Part shown: piece by piece, positions 17,700-27,872 of the stretch
Position numbering within the stretch: position 1 is the first letter of the stretch
Layout of the letters: each line of letters starts with the position of its first letter
Assembly (NCBI RefSeq): GCF_020707265.1
Contig: NZ_JAJFEQ010000003.1
Location: 496,001-560,000 of the forward strand
Source: Massilia sp. IC2-477
GTDB lineage: Bacteria; Pseudomonadota; Gammaproteobacteria; Burkholderiales; Burkholderiaceae_D
Direction of reading: 5' to 3'
DNA length: 64,000 nucleotides
Made by a program: the position numbers and the translations under genes
Notes under the pieces: model-generated
Database searches by the model: none
Told to the model about the DNA's origin: nothing
What the model saw: the letters and a program-made list of their open reading frames with translations, nothing else

Positions 17700-17703
<4 letters not shown>
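17668..17703 (+). CDS. 11-codon minicistron overlapping the hybrid kinase start
   Basis: ATG at 17668 with GAGGAG eight bases upstream opens a frame of 11 codons (MRRSTHRWGHP) and ends in TGA at 17701-17703, which overlaps the TTG at 17700 in the kinase frame. It could be a translationally coupled leader peptide. Alternatively a one-base indel in the source sequence has split the true kinase start. Confidence 0.4.
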
Positions 17704-20021
<2,318 letters not shown>

Positions 20022-20052
20022 GATTGGGCTGAGATTCGGGCACCTGCCTTGA

Positions 20053-20134
20053 TGTAGGGTGGGCGGATTCTCCGCCCACGCGGTAGAGGACTTTGCTGCT
20101 TGACCGCGTGGGCGGAAGATCCGCCCACCCTACG
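20053..20134. repeat. twin-hairpin intergenic repeat, copy 2
   Basis: Starts TGTAGGGTGGGCGG and ends CCGCCCACCCTACG. The left hairpin has arms GTGGGCGGA and TCCGCCCAC, the right hairpin GTGGGCGGA and TCCGCCCAC, with different 2-3 base loops. The inner borders CGCGGTA and TGACCGCG are complementary in their core. It lies between two convergent genes, so it could serve as a bidirectional terminator, although there is no T-run. Confidence 0.82.
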
Positions 20135-20146
20135 TACGGCGATGTT

Positions 20147-20572
20147 TCACCAGTCGATCGACAGCAGCACTTCGCCCATGCGCGGCCAGCACAGGCCGCC
20201 CACTTCGTCGCGCCTCGCCCAGCGGTAGCCGTCCATCTCGGGCGTCGGCACGCCCGTCACGTGGTGCGGGAAACTCGTGCTGCAGTGCAGGTGCGCAAGG
20301 CTGTCGAGGCCGGGCCCGGATTCGATCATGAACAGGTGCAGGCGCTTGTCGCGGCGGTAAGCGAAGGGGCCGAGCTCGCGAAAGGCCGCAGCCTCGAACA
20401 GCAGGCCGGTTTCTTCGCGCAGTTCCCGCATCGCCGCTTCCAGCTCGGTCTCGCCAGGGTCGCGCATGCCCTTCGGGATATCCCATTTCGGTGTGTGGGT
20501 CACGTGGCACAGCAGCAGCTCGCGCCGCGGGTTGACGATCAGGGTGCCGCAGGAGACGGTATGTTTGGCCAT
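20147..20572 (-). CDS. NUDIX hydrolase
   Basis: A 141-residue pyrophosphohydrolase. The NUDIX box runs from Gly35 (GMRDPGE, then REL and EETG at about 49-56) with all consensus Glu residues for divalent metal binding. The N-terminal SCGTLIVN and DIPKG blocks match small MutT/Ap4A-type enzymes. The nucleoside diphosphate-X substrate cannot be inferred. It is a single gene, convergent with the hybrid kinase and divergent from the MscS gene. Confidence 0.88.
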   Translation of the reverse strand: MAKHTVSCGTLIVNPRRELLLCHVTHTPKWDIPKGMRDPGETELEAAMRELREETGLLFEAAAFRELGPFAYRRDKRLHLFMIESGPGLDSLAHLHCSTSFPHHVTGVPTPEMDGYRWARRDEVGGLCWPRMGEVLLSIDW

Positions 20573-20712
20573 GCGATGCCGCCCGCGGGCAGCTTGGGTA
20601 ATGTGGTGGACTTACTGTATCGGCCGGCCACGGGCACTGTCAATTGTGCGCGCCGCAAGCCGCCCGGACCGCACACTGTCCCCTTTTGGCTGTCATGCAG
20701 ATGGGGTAGCGG

Positions 20713-21804
20713 ATGGAATTCTTGTTGCACAATAATGATCTGGAAAACTGGGCGCTGGCCCTCGGCGTCTGCATCGGCGCGACCGCGGCGATGTTCTTCT
20801 TGCGCATGATCGTCCTGCGCCGCCTGGGCGACCTGTCGCAGCGCACCGTCACCCGGGTCGACGACCTGGTAGTCAAGATGCTGCGCCGCACCTTCATCAC
20901 GCCGCAACTGGCGATCGGCATCTACCTCGGCAGCATTTTCCTGGTGATGCCGGAAAGCTGGCGCCTGGTGGTGTCGCGCATCGCGGTGGCCGGACTGGTC
21001 CTGCAGCTGGGCATCTGGGGCGACACCGCACTGCGCGGCTGGCGCAGCCAGCTGCTTGCCACGCCGGGCGACGGCGCGCGCAAGGCTTCCAGCACGATCC
21101 TGTTCTTCATGCTGCGCCTGGTGGTGTGGACCGTGGCCTTCCTCATGATGCTGGATAACTTCGGCTTCAACATCACCACCCTGGTGGCGAGCCTGGGCAT
21201 CGGCGGCATCGCGGTGGCCCTGGCCACCCAGAACATTCTCGGCGACCTGTTCGCCTCGCTATCGATCATGCTCGACAAGCCCTTCGAAGTCGGCGACTTC
21301 ATCATCGTCGGCGATGCCCTTGGCGCGGTCGAATACATCGGCCTGAAGACCACGCGCCTGCGCGGCCTGGGCGGCGAGCAGATCGTGTTCTCCAACGGGG
21401 AGCTGCTCAGGAGCCGGATCCACAACCACAAGCGCATGGAATCGCGCCGCGTCGCCTTTGTGCTGCGCGTGGCCTACGGCACCAGCGAAGCCCAGGTGAC
21501 GGCGATCCCGGCCATGATCCGAGACATCGTCGCGGCGCGCAGCGACGTCAACTTCGAGCGCGCCCACTTCTTCCGCTACGGCGACTGGTCGCTCGACTTC
21601 GAGGTGGTCTACCACTTCAAGAGCCCGGACTACATCCTGCACATGGACGCCCAGCAGGACATCCTGCTGCACATCTACCGCGCCTTCCAGCGCGAGGGCA
21701 TCCAGTTCGCGCACCCGCTGTCGGTGGTGCGCGTGGCCGACCACCGCGACCCGGCCGGAGGCTGGCCGCCGGCCGATGCCGCTGGCGTTCTGACAAAGCA
21801 TTAG
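20713..21804 (+). CDS. MscS-type mechanosensitive channel (first)
   Basis: A 363-residue inner-membrane channel that opens under membrane tension to release solutes on hypo-osmotic shock. Four to five hydrophobic segments fill residues 1-185. The pore helix and first beta-domain strand are diagnostic: GGIAVALATQNILGDLFASL then DKPFEVGDFI. The C-terminal region carries the MscS cytoplasmic vestibule domain (YHFKSPDYILHMDAQQDI near 300). The gene stands alone. A second, shorter-spaced paralogue lies at 31427-32593. Confidence 0.9.
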   Translation: MEFLLHNNDLENWALALGVCIGATAAMFFLRMIVLRRLGDLSQRTVTRVDDLVVKMLRRTFITPQLAIGIYLGSIFLVMPESWRLVVSRIAVAGLVLQLGIWGDTALRGWRSQLLATPGDGARKASSTILFFMLRLVVWTVAFLMMLDNFGFNITTLVASLGIGGIAVALATQNILGDLFASLSIMLDKPFEVGDFIIVGDALGAVEYIGLKTTRLRGLGGEQIVFSNGELLRSRIHNHKRMESRRVAFVLRVAYGTSEAQVTAIPAMIRDIVAARSDVNFERAHFFRYGDWSLDFEVVYHFKSPDYILHMDAQQDILLHIYRAFQREGIQFAHPLSVVRVADHRDPAGGWPPADAAGVLTKH

Positions 21805-21978
21805 GCCCCGTTCGTATGCGCCGGAGCGGTCCTACAGCGCCGGGCCGGACAGTCCTATACCCCGGCCGAGACCGCTGGCCTATGATGGTCTCACCTCTTC
21901 CGGAACACGCCACGCAGGACGCGGGGCGCAGGAGGAAGGGCTACCTACCAACCCTGTCATCGATAAAGGAGATCAATC

Positions 21979-22356
21979 ATGGCATCGAACAACCAGGGAA
22001 ACAACAGCAAGCGCGGCTTCGCCTCCATGGACAAGCAGGAGCAGCGTGAAGTCGCCTCGCAGGGCGGCCGCGCATCCGGCGGCGGCAACCGTGGCAGCGC
22101 ACAGAGCGGCAGCGGCGGCAACTCGCAAAGCGGCGGCTCCAGCAACCGCGGCTTCGCCTCGATGGACCCGCAGCGCCAGCGCGAAATCGCTTCGCAGGGC
22201 GGCCGCGCCGCCCACGCATCGGGCAATGCCCACGAGTTCACTTCGGAAGAAGCGCGCGAGGCCGGCCGCATGAGCCACAAGAATGACGGCAACCAGCAGA
22301 GCGGCAATCGTGGCAATGGCGGCGGCAACGGCGGCGGACGTGGCGGCAACCGCTAA
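21979..22356 (+). CDS. KGG-type stress-induced protein
   Basis: A 125-residue Gly/Ser/Asn-rich hydrophilic protein. Two copies of the KGG/YciG motif are present: RGFASMDKQEQREVASQGGR (about 12-31) and RGFASMDPQRQREIASQGGR (about 57-76), followed by HEFTSEEAREAGRMS. The tail is glycine-rich. Related E. coli and plant-associated proteins are induced by general stress; function unknown. AAAGGAG lies 7 bases before the ATG. A clear terminator follows. Confidence 0.85.
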   Translation: MASNNQGNNSKRGFASMDKQEQREVASQGGRASGGGNRGSAQSGSGGNSQSGGSSNRGFASMDPQRQREIASQGGRAAHASGNAHEFTSEEAREAGRMSHKNDGNQQSGNRGNGGGNGGGRGGNR

Positions 22357-22392
22357 GCGGATCGCCTGAACGTCGCAGCACCATCAAGGCCT

Positions 22393-22426
22393 GCGGAGCA
22401 TCCCAGGATGCTCCGCCGGTTGTTTT
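22393..22426 (+). terminator. rho-independent terminator of the KGG gene
   Basis: Perfect 11-bp arms GCGGAGCATCC (22393-22403) and GGATGCTCCGC (22406-22416), followed by CGGTTGTTTTT. Only two bases separate the arms, so the effective loop takes in the last base pair. It directly precedes repeat copy 3. Confidence 0.85.
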
Positions 22427-22549
22427 TGTAGGGGTGATCTGGTCCAGTGGACCAGATCACGCTTGCCGACCGCGCGTGCAGCAAGGGTATGAGCAGCCGT
22501 GATGCTGGCTTGTTTTGGACGCGCGGTCGGCATAGCCGACCACCCTACG
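22427..22549. repeat. twin-hairpin intergenic repeat, copy 3
   Basis: Ends are TGTAGGGGTG and CCACCCTACG, as in the other copies. The left hairpin is TGATCTGGTCCA with TGGACCAGATCA around a single G (about 22435-22459). The right hairpin is GGTCGGC with GCCGACC (about 22526-22541). The inner borders GACCGCGCGT and ACGCGCGGTC pair perfectly. It shares the TGGTCCA stem core with copy 1 but neither stem with copies 2 and 4. Confidence 0.75.
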
Positions 22550-22652
22550 ACAAGATGGAGCAGAAAAGAACACGGCGGCGGCCCCCGAGGGAACCGCCGC
22601 CGCGCCGTCGCCAGCCAGCGCCCGGTCACCCGCGCGCTGGCCGCTTACCCTG

Positions 22653-23840
22653 TCAGGCCGTCTTCGCGACCGGCACCTTGGCCGATTTCACCGGCAGCAC
22701 GTCCGCGCGGGCGGCGTCCGGGGCGGCCGGCAGGCGCGCGTGGCGGCCCGGGACGGCCTGTTCGATCAGCTCGTGCATACGGGACGCGGTCAGGTCCCAG
22801 GAGGTGCCGGCGACCACTTCGCGCATGCGCTTGGCCATCGCCTGGCGCTCGGTTTCGGTGAGCGCGAGCTGGCGTTCGCAGGCGGCGATGAATTCTTCCG
22901 CGGTCGCGGCCACGGCCACCACGTCGCCGTACGGGACCTTGACGTCGGTGATCGGGGTCGAGACAGCCGGCAGTTCGGCTGCCATATACTCCAGCACCTT
23001 GGTCGGCGAGATGAACTTGGTCGAGTCGTTCATGGCGAACGGCAGCAGGCAGACATCCCAGCCGGCCAGGAACTGCGGCAGCTGGTCGTAGCCGCGCTGG
23101 CCCATGTAGTGCACGTTCGGCTGCTTCGGCAGCGAGGCCGGGTCGATCTTCACGACCGGGCCGACCATCACGATCTGCCATTCAGGATGGGCGTCGGCCA
23201 TCTTCGAGACCAGCTCGACGTCGAGGCGCTCGTCGATCACGCCGTAGAAGCCCAGGCGTGGATGGGGGATGTGTTCCTGGTCCGGATGCGAGATATCGCG
23301 GTCCTGAGCCTGGCGGAAGTGCTTGGCGTCGACGCTGCTCGAGAAGCAGTGGGCGTTGGCGTGGCGGTCGCGCTTGGATTGGTACAGGCTCGGGCCGCCG
23401 GTAAAGACCACGTCGGCCATGTTCAGCAGCGCGCTTTCGCGTTGCAGCAGCTGCTTCGGTGCGTTCTTGAACATCGCCAGTTCGTCCATGCAGTCGTACA
23501 CGATCTTGGACGGGTTCAGGCCTTGCAGCAGCGGCAGGGCCATCGGGGTGTAGAACCAGACGATCGGCTGTTCGCCGCCGGGCACCAGGTCGGCCAGCAG
23601 GGTTTGCAGGGTCGGGAGCTGGTCGTCATGGAAGCCTGGCGCATGGATCGCGGTATGCGGACGGCACACCGTGATGTTCGGCGCCACCGCCGTCTTCTTC
23701 AGGTATGCCTCTCCTTCGCTGTACACCGGTTCCTCGACAAACAGGATATCGTAGTGTTCCGCCAGACGGGTCATCAGGTGCTGTGGGCGCTGGAAAACGA
23801 AGTCCCAACGGAGGTGGCAAAACACGATCAAGGTCGGCAT
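22653..23840 (-). CDS. family 4-type glycosyltransferase
   Basis: A 395-residue cytosolic or membrane-associated glycosyltransferase of the GT-B fold. The N-terminus (LIVFCHLRWDFVFQRPQHLM) is typical of TuaH-like enzymes of cell-surface polysaccharide synthesis. The C-terminal donor site reads SPTKVLEYMAAELPAVST. The last 40 residues are an Ala/Val/Lys-rich tail. The start at 23840 has AAAGGAA upstream; an opening at 23882 adds a basic extension without a ribosome-binding site. No other polysaccharide genes are adjacent, so the acceptor is unknown. Confidence 0.85.
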   Translation of the reverse strand: MPTLIVFCHLRWDFVFQRPQHLMTRLAEHYDILFVEEPVYSEGEAYLKKTAVAPNITVCRPHTAIHAPGFHDDQLPTLQTLLADLVPGGEQPIVWFYTPMALPLLQGLNPSKIVYDCMDELAMFKNAPKQLLQRESALLNMADVVFTGGPSLYQSKRDRHANAHCFSSSVDAKHFRQAQDRDISHPDQEHIPHPRLGFYGVIDERLDVELVSKMADAHPEWQIVMVGPVVKIDPASLPKQPNVHYMGQRGYDQLPQFLAGWDVCLLPFAMNDSTKFISPTKVLEYMAAELPAVSTPITDVKVPYGDVVAVAATAEEFIAACERQLALTETERQAMAKRMREVVAGTSWDLTASRMHELIEQAVPGRHARLPAAPDAARADVLPVKSAKVPVAKTA

Positions 23841-24291
23841 ATTCAATTCCTTTCGCCTTCGGGGCGCTATAGTTGTTGGCAAAGCCTGGCAGGTTTTTCT
23901 CTCAGTGCCAGTCCCCGGAAACGCGTATCAGCGCACCGGACCCCCGAATCGTAACATGCAAATTTCCCAATATTTTCATTTATGCATTGCAACATTTTCA
24001 ATGGGAAATATTGCAACCAGATGTTACACGGCGCTCTCATAGAGGAGCGCTGACGGTCGGGTGAACTTGTGTAGGGCGCTTCCTACATCCATACAAGAAG
24101 AACCACTACGAAAAGTCAACGCGTTTTTTACCGTCCTCGAGCATGAAAATGCCCCGGAAACGACCCGAGGCAATCCACGCAATGCGCGGTTCTCATTCTG
24201 GGAAGCGTGCGCCGGACAGGGCGGCCCGCGGCCCCGCGGCTACTGTCGAGGTAGTAGGAAAGCGGCCCATACCCAACCCATCCGCCCCGCC
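23841..24291. other. 450-bp AT-richer intergenic region with long inverted repeat
   Basis: The region upstream of the glycosyltransferase, and downstream of the 402-residue gene. It holds an interrupted inverted repeat at 23951-24027, a small hairpin GTAGG/CCTAC at about 24071-24086 and a CG-rich stretch near 24220-24240. Its A+T content around 23940-24030 is far above the surrounding DNA. No credible coding frame was seen. It probably contains the glycosyltransferase promoter and its control sites. Confidence 0.6.
23951..24027. repeat. interrupted inverted repeat, candidate operator
   Basis: The outer arms GTAACAT (23951-23957) and ATGTTAC (24021-24027) pair perfectly. Next inward GCAA (23958-23961) pairs with TTGC (24011-24014), then TTTCCCA (23963-23969) with TGGGAAA (24002-24008). 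The unpaired bases lie mostly on the right arm. It is 111-187 bp upstream of the glycosyltransferase ATG. Confidence 0.5.
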
Positions 24292-25500
24292 CTACTCCGG
24301 CTGGTAGGGTTCGGCGCCTTCCGGGTGGCCGTCCTCGCTGAAGCCCTCGGCGATCGATACCCCTTCCAGGCCGAGCGAGAGCAGCGCGTCGCACAGGTTG
24401 TCGATCTCGGCCCCGAGGTCGGCGGCGAGGTCGACCGGACTGTCGACACTGCCCCAGGGGCTGCCGCCGTCGAGCGCGTAGAGGTTGATGCGCAGGGTGA
24501 TGTGCTCGCCGCCGTCGAGCGGCGCCACCGCGGCGTGCACGCGGTCCGGCGCCAGGTCCTTCTCGCTCAGGGTCCGCGCCACGTCCGACAGGATGCCCAG
24601 CGTTGTCAGCTCGCTCACCCCCTGCTCCTTGGCGCCATAGAACAGGTCCTGGTACAGGAAGTCGACGTGGATCGCATCCGGGTCGGCAGCCAGCAGGCGG
24701 CGCACCAGGGGCGCCGCGCCCCGGGTCCAGGCACGGTAGCGCTCCTCGCGTGCGGCGTACCAGGCATCGGCGCCGGCTTCGTCGCCCGGCACCGCATAGA
24801 AGGGGTCGTCCGTGCGCTTGAGCGAGAAGCCCAGCAGGAAGCGCAGTTCCAGCGCCGACTCGTCGGGCGCGAAGCGTTCGCCGGTCCAGCCGCGGATGCT
24901 GGCTTCGATGGTCGGCGCCGGCTGCAGTTTCTTCTCTAGCAGCGAAGCCGCCGCTTCGCGCAGCATCTCCTGCAGGGTCGAGTACGAGATGTGGTCGATC
25001 TCGGCCAGGTCGTAGGCGTGCTGCAGCAGCACCAGCTTGCCGCCGGCGCTCTCCAGCCCGGCCGGATGGAAGCTGTTGGCGAGCAGCTCGAAGGCCTCGC
25101 CGTCCTGGAAGCCCTGCCCCTCCTGCAGGCCGCCCGGGCTGCGCACGAACAGCGGGATCAGGAAGGCGTCGATCTCGTATTCGCTGCCGTCGTCGCGGCG
25201 CAGGCGCAGGTTGGCGGCTTCTTCCTCGATGCGCCCGCGCAGCAGGCGGCAGGCTTCCGGATCGGTGTAGCGCGCCAGCTCGATCGCCTCGTACAGCGCT
25301 TCGTCGCGCTTCTTGCGCAGCAGCTTGCGCACGGAGACCAGTAGTTCTTCCTCGCGTTCGTCGGCACTGCCAAAGCCGGGCGCTTCCTCGCGCTCGGCAA
25401 TGGCCAGGGCCAGGTCGGCCAGTTCCTGGGCCAGGTGTGCAGTGTCCGGCTCGCGCGGGTTGTTCGAGGTACGGGGCAGCGGGCGCTTATTCTTGGGCAT
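24292..25500 (-). CDS. conserved protein of unknown function (possibly DUF2863)
   Basis: A 402-residue soluble acidic protein without signal peptide, membrane segments or catalytic motifs that I recognise. Length and style (charged N-terminus, HISYSTLQEMLREAAASLL, VDFLYQDLFYGAKEQGVSEL) recall DUF2863, a family of Burkholderiales proteins; this identification is from memory and tentative. It is a single gene, divergent from the purine permease, with nothing in the context to suggest a role. Confidence 0.7.
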   Translation of the reverse strand: MPKNKRPLPRTSNNPREPDTAHLAQELADLALAIAEREEAPGFGSADEREEELLVSVRKLLRKKRDEALYEAIELARYTDPEACRLLRGRIEEEAANLRLRRDDGSEYEIDAFLIPLFVRSPGGLQEGQGFQDGEAFELLANSFHPAGLESAGGKLVLLQHAYDLAEIDHISYSTLQEMLREAAASLLEKKLQPAPTIEASIRGWTGERFAPDESALELRFLLGFSLKRTDDPFYAVPGDEAGADAWYAAREERYRAWTRGAAPLVRRLLAADPDAIHVDFLYQDLFYGAKEQGVSELTTLGILSDVARTLSEKDLAPDRVHAAVAPLDGGEHITLRINLYALDGGSPWGSVDSPVDLAADLGAEIDNLCDALLSLGLEGVSIAEGFSEDGHPEGAEPYQPE

Positions 25501-25608
25501 GAACGTGTTTCTGTGATGTTGGAGATGCCATGTTAGCGCATTGTCATGGGGGCGCGCGCACCCTGTTCCCAGTGTTATGCTTCAGCCAAGACAACCTGGG
25601 AGCCCCCG

Positions 25609-26901
25609 ATGCTCGACCGATTCTTCAAGCTCACCCAAAGCGGCACGGACGTGCGCACCGAACTGCTGGCCGGCCTGACCACCTTCCTGACGATGGTGTA
25701 CATCATCTTTGTCAATCCCTCGATCCTGGGGGATGCGGGCATGCCCAAGGAGTCGGTGTTCGTCGCCACCTGCCTGGTGGCCGCCCTCGGCACCGCGGTG
25801 ATGGGCCTGTACGCCAACTACCCGATCGCGATGGCGCCCGGGATGGGCCTGAACGCCTACTTCGCCTATGCGGTGGTGCTGGGCATGGGCGTGGCCTGGC
25901 CGGCGGCGCTGGGCGCGGTGTTCATCTCGGGCTGCCTGTTCATCCTGGTCTCCCTGCTCGGCCTGCGCGGCATGGTCGTCAACGGCATCCCGAAATCGAT
26001 GCGGGTCGCGATCACGGTCGGCTTAGGGATGTTCCTGGCCCTGATCGCGCTGAAGAACGCCGGCATCGTGGTGGCCAGCGAACCGACCCTGGTCAAGGCG
26101 GGCGACCTGCACAAGCCGGAAGCGGTCATGGCCATCGTCGGCTTCTTCGCCATCGTCGCGCTCGACCGCCTGCGGGTAAAGGGCGCGATCCTGATCGGGA
26201 TCGTGCTGGTGACAGTGCTGTCCTTCTTCTTCGGCGGGAATACCTACAAGGGCGTGTTCTCGGCCCCGCCCTCGATCTCCCCCACCCTGCTGCAGCTCGA
26301 CATCCAGGGTGCGTTATCAGTCGGCATCCTGAACGTGGTGCTGGTGTTCTTCCTGGTCGAGCTGTTCGACGCCACCGGCACCCTGATGGGCGTGGCGCGC
26401 CGCGCCGGCCTGCTGGTCGAGGGCAAGATGGATCGCCTCAACAAGGCCCTGCTGGCCGACAGCGGCGCCATCGTGGCCGGCAGCGTGCTGGGCACCTCGA
26501 GCACCACCGCCTACCTGGAGAGCGCTTCCGGGGTGCAGGCGGGCGGGCGCACCGGCCTCACCGCGCTGACGGTGGCGGTGCTGTTCCTGGCCTGCCTGTT
26601 CATCGCGCCGCTGGCCGGCGTGGTCCCGGCCTATGCCACCGCGCCAGCGCTACTGTTCGTGGCCTGCCTGATGCTGTCCGACCTGGGCGAAGTCGAATGG
26701 GGCGATTCGACGGAGAGCATCCCGGCCGCCGTGACGGCCCTGGTGATGCCCTTCACCTTCTCGATCGCGGAAGGCATCGCTTTCGGCTTCATCAGCTACG
26801 CCGTGCTCAAGCTGCTCACCGGCCGCGCGCGCGAGGTGGCGCCGGTGGTGTGGGTGATTGCCGCGCTGTTCACATTCAAGATCGTCTATATCGGCACGTA
26901 G
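25609..26901 (+). CDS. NCS2 family purine (guanine/hypoxanthine-type) permease
   Basis: A 430-residue inner-membrane transporter with 12-14 hydrophobic segments. The AzgA-like branch is indicated by the N-terminus (TELLAGLTTFLTMVYIIFVNPSIL), the APGMGLNAYFAY motif in TM3 and the ELFDATGTLMG motif in the later half, where NCS2 proteins carry the acidic substrate-binding residue. It probably imports adenine, guanine or hypoxanthine with protons. GGGAG precedes the ATG at 25609. Its TAG stop lies inside the first bases of repeat copy 4. Confidence 0.9.
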   Translation: MLDRFFKLTQSGTDVRTELLAGLTTFLTMVYIIFVNPSILGDAGMPKESVFVATCLVAALGTAVMGLYANYPIAMAPGMGLNAYFAYAVVLGMGVAWPAALGAVFISGCLFILVSLLGLRGMVVNGIPKSMRVAITVGLGMFLALIALKNAGIVVASEPTLVKAGDLHKPEAVMAIVGFFAIVALDRLRVKGAILIGIVLVTVLSFFFGGNTYKGVFSAPPSISPTLLQLDIQGALSVGILNVVLVFFLVELFDATGTLMGVARRAGLLVEGKMDRLNKALLADSGAIVAGSVLGTSSTTAYLESASGVQAGGRTGLTALTVAVLFLACLFIAPLAGVVPAYATAPALLFVACLMLSDLGEVEWGDSTESIPAAVTALVMPFTFSIAEGIAFGFISYAVLKLLTGRAREVAPVVWVIAALFTFKIVYIGT

Positions 26902-26976
26902 GGTGGGCGGGTTCCCCGCCCACGCCGTGACAGGCAGCAGCTCGCCGCGTGGGCGGCAAAGCCGCCCACCCTACGA
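26897..26976. repeat. twin-hairpin intergenic repeat, copy 4
   Basis: Starts CGTAGGGTGGGCGG and ends CCGCCCACCCTACGA. The left hairpin has arms GTGGGCGGG and CCCGCCCAC, the right GTGGGCGGC and GCCGCCCAC. The inner borders are CGCCGTGA and CGCCGCGTG. The first bases overlap the permease stop codon (TAG at 26899-26901). Confidence 0.82.
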
Positions 26977-27046
26977 TAAATGTGTCGGAAAGCATCGTTT
27001 CCTGCCGTCTTTGCGTTACAATGTCGCGCATCTTGTCGGCAACACG

Positions 27047-27859
27047 ATGCTTATGAAACCTCTCCGCTTCCTGGCACTCTGCGCGCCCCTCAGTCTGAGC
27101 TTCCCCGGCCTGGCCCTGGCCGAGATCGATATGCCGCCCGTCGGCGACGTGCATGCACCACTTTCCGTGAGCCGGCCCCAGCTTGCCGAAGGCGCCTGGT
27201 TCACCTCGGCGGAACTGGGCGCCATCACGACCTCGGGCAACACCACCGGCACCTCGGTCACGGGCAAGATCGACGCCCGCCATGAGACGGCGCACTGGAG
27301 CCACGAATTCATCGTGAGCGGCTTCTTCAAGGAAGACGAATACGAGGACGACGAGGGCAACATCGAGCGCAGTAAATCAGCCGAGCGCTTCGCCGCCTCG
27401 GCCAAGGCCTCGCTCAAGCTGCTGGGCGAAGGCCGACGCGCCTTCGTGATCGGCTCGCACGTCATCGACCGCTTCGGCGCCTACACCCGCTATTCCTCCT
27501 TCGCGGTCGGTCATGGATCGCAGTGGCTCAACAACGGCACCCAGACCCTCGACGTCGAGATCGGCCCGGGCTATTTCGCGGGCGAGCGCGCCACCGGTGA
27601 AGAAGAAAGCGGCCTGACGGTGCGCGGCGCGGCCCAGTTCCGCTGGCGCGTCAGCCCTTCGGCATTCTTTGCTCAGACCGTCAGCGTCGAGAAAGGCACC
27701 TCGAATACCCGCTCGGTCGCCGAGGCCTCGCTCAGCACCAAGATCAATTCGACGATGCAGATGAAGGCCGGCTTCAGCGCCCGCAACGACACCAGCGTCA
27801 CGCCCGGCAAGAAGAACACGGATACCCAGACCTCGCTGACGATGGTCTATTCGTTCTGA
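27047..27859 (+). CDS. DUF481 outer-membrane protein (YdiY-like)
   Basis: About 270 residues: a signal peptide ending around ALA-EI, then a DUF481 beta-barrel region with alternating hydrophobic strands (WFTSAELGAITTSGNTTGTS, TLDVEIGPGYFAGER) and a C-terminal Phe in MVYSF, the usual end of an outer-membrane barrel. Related proteins are described as salt- or acid-induced. The start is either ATG 27047 (MLMKPL) or 27053 (MKPL); neither has a strong ribosome-binding site. The region just upstream is repeat copy 4. Confidence 0.82.
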   Translation: MLMKPLRFLALCAPLSLSFPGLALAEIDMPPVGDVHAPLSVSRPQLAEGAWFTSAELGAITTSGNTTGTSVTGKIDARHETAHWSHEFIVSGFFKEDEYEDDEGNIERSKSAERFAASAKASLKLLGEGRRAFVIGSHVIDRFGAYTRYSSFAVGHGSQWLNNGTQTLDVEIGPGYFAGERATGEEESGLTVRGAAQFRWRVSPSAFFAQTVSVEKGTSNTRSVAEASLSTKINSTMQMKAGFSARNDTSVTPGKKNTDTQTSLTMVYSF

Positions 27860-27872
27860 GCCCGCGCCGCGC

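Noticed and set aside
22653-23840. Part of an exopolysaccharide gene cluster
   Set aside because: The glycosyltransferase stands alone, with a KGG protein on one side and an unrelated conserved gene on the other; no flippase, polymerase or sugar-nucleotide gene is present.
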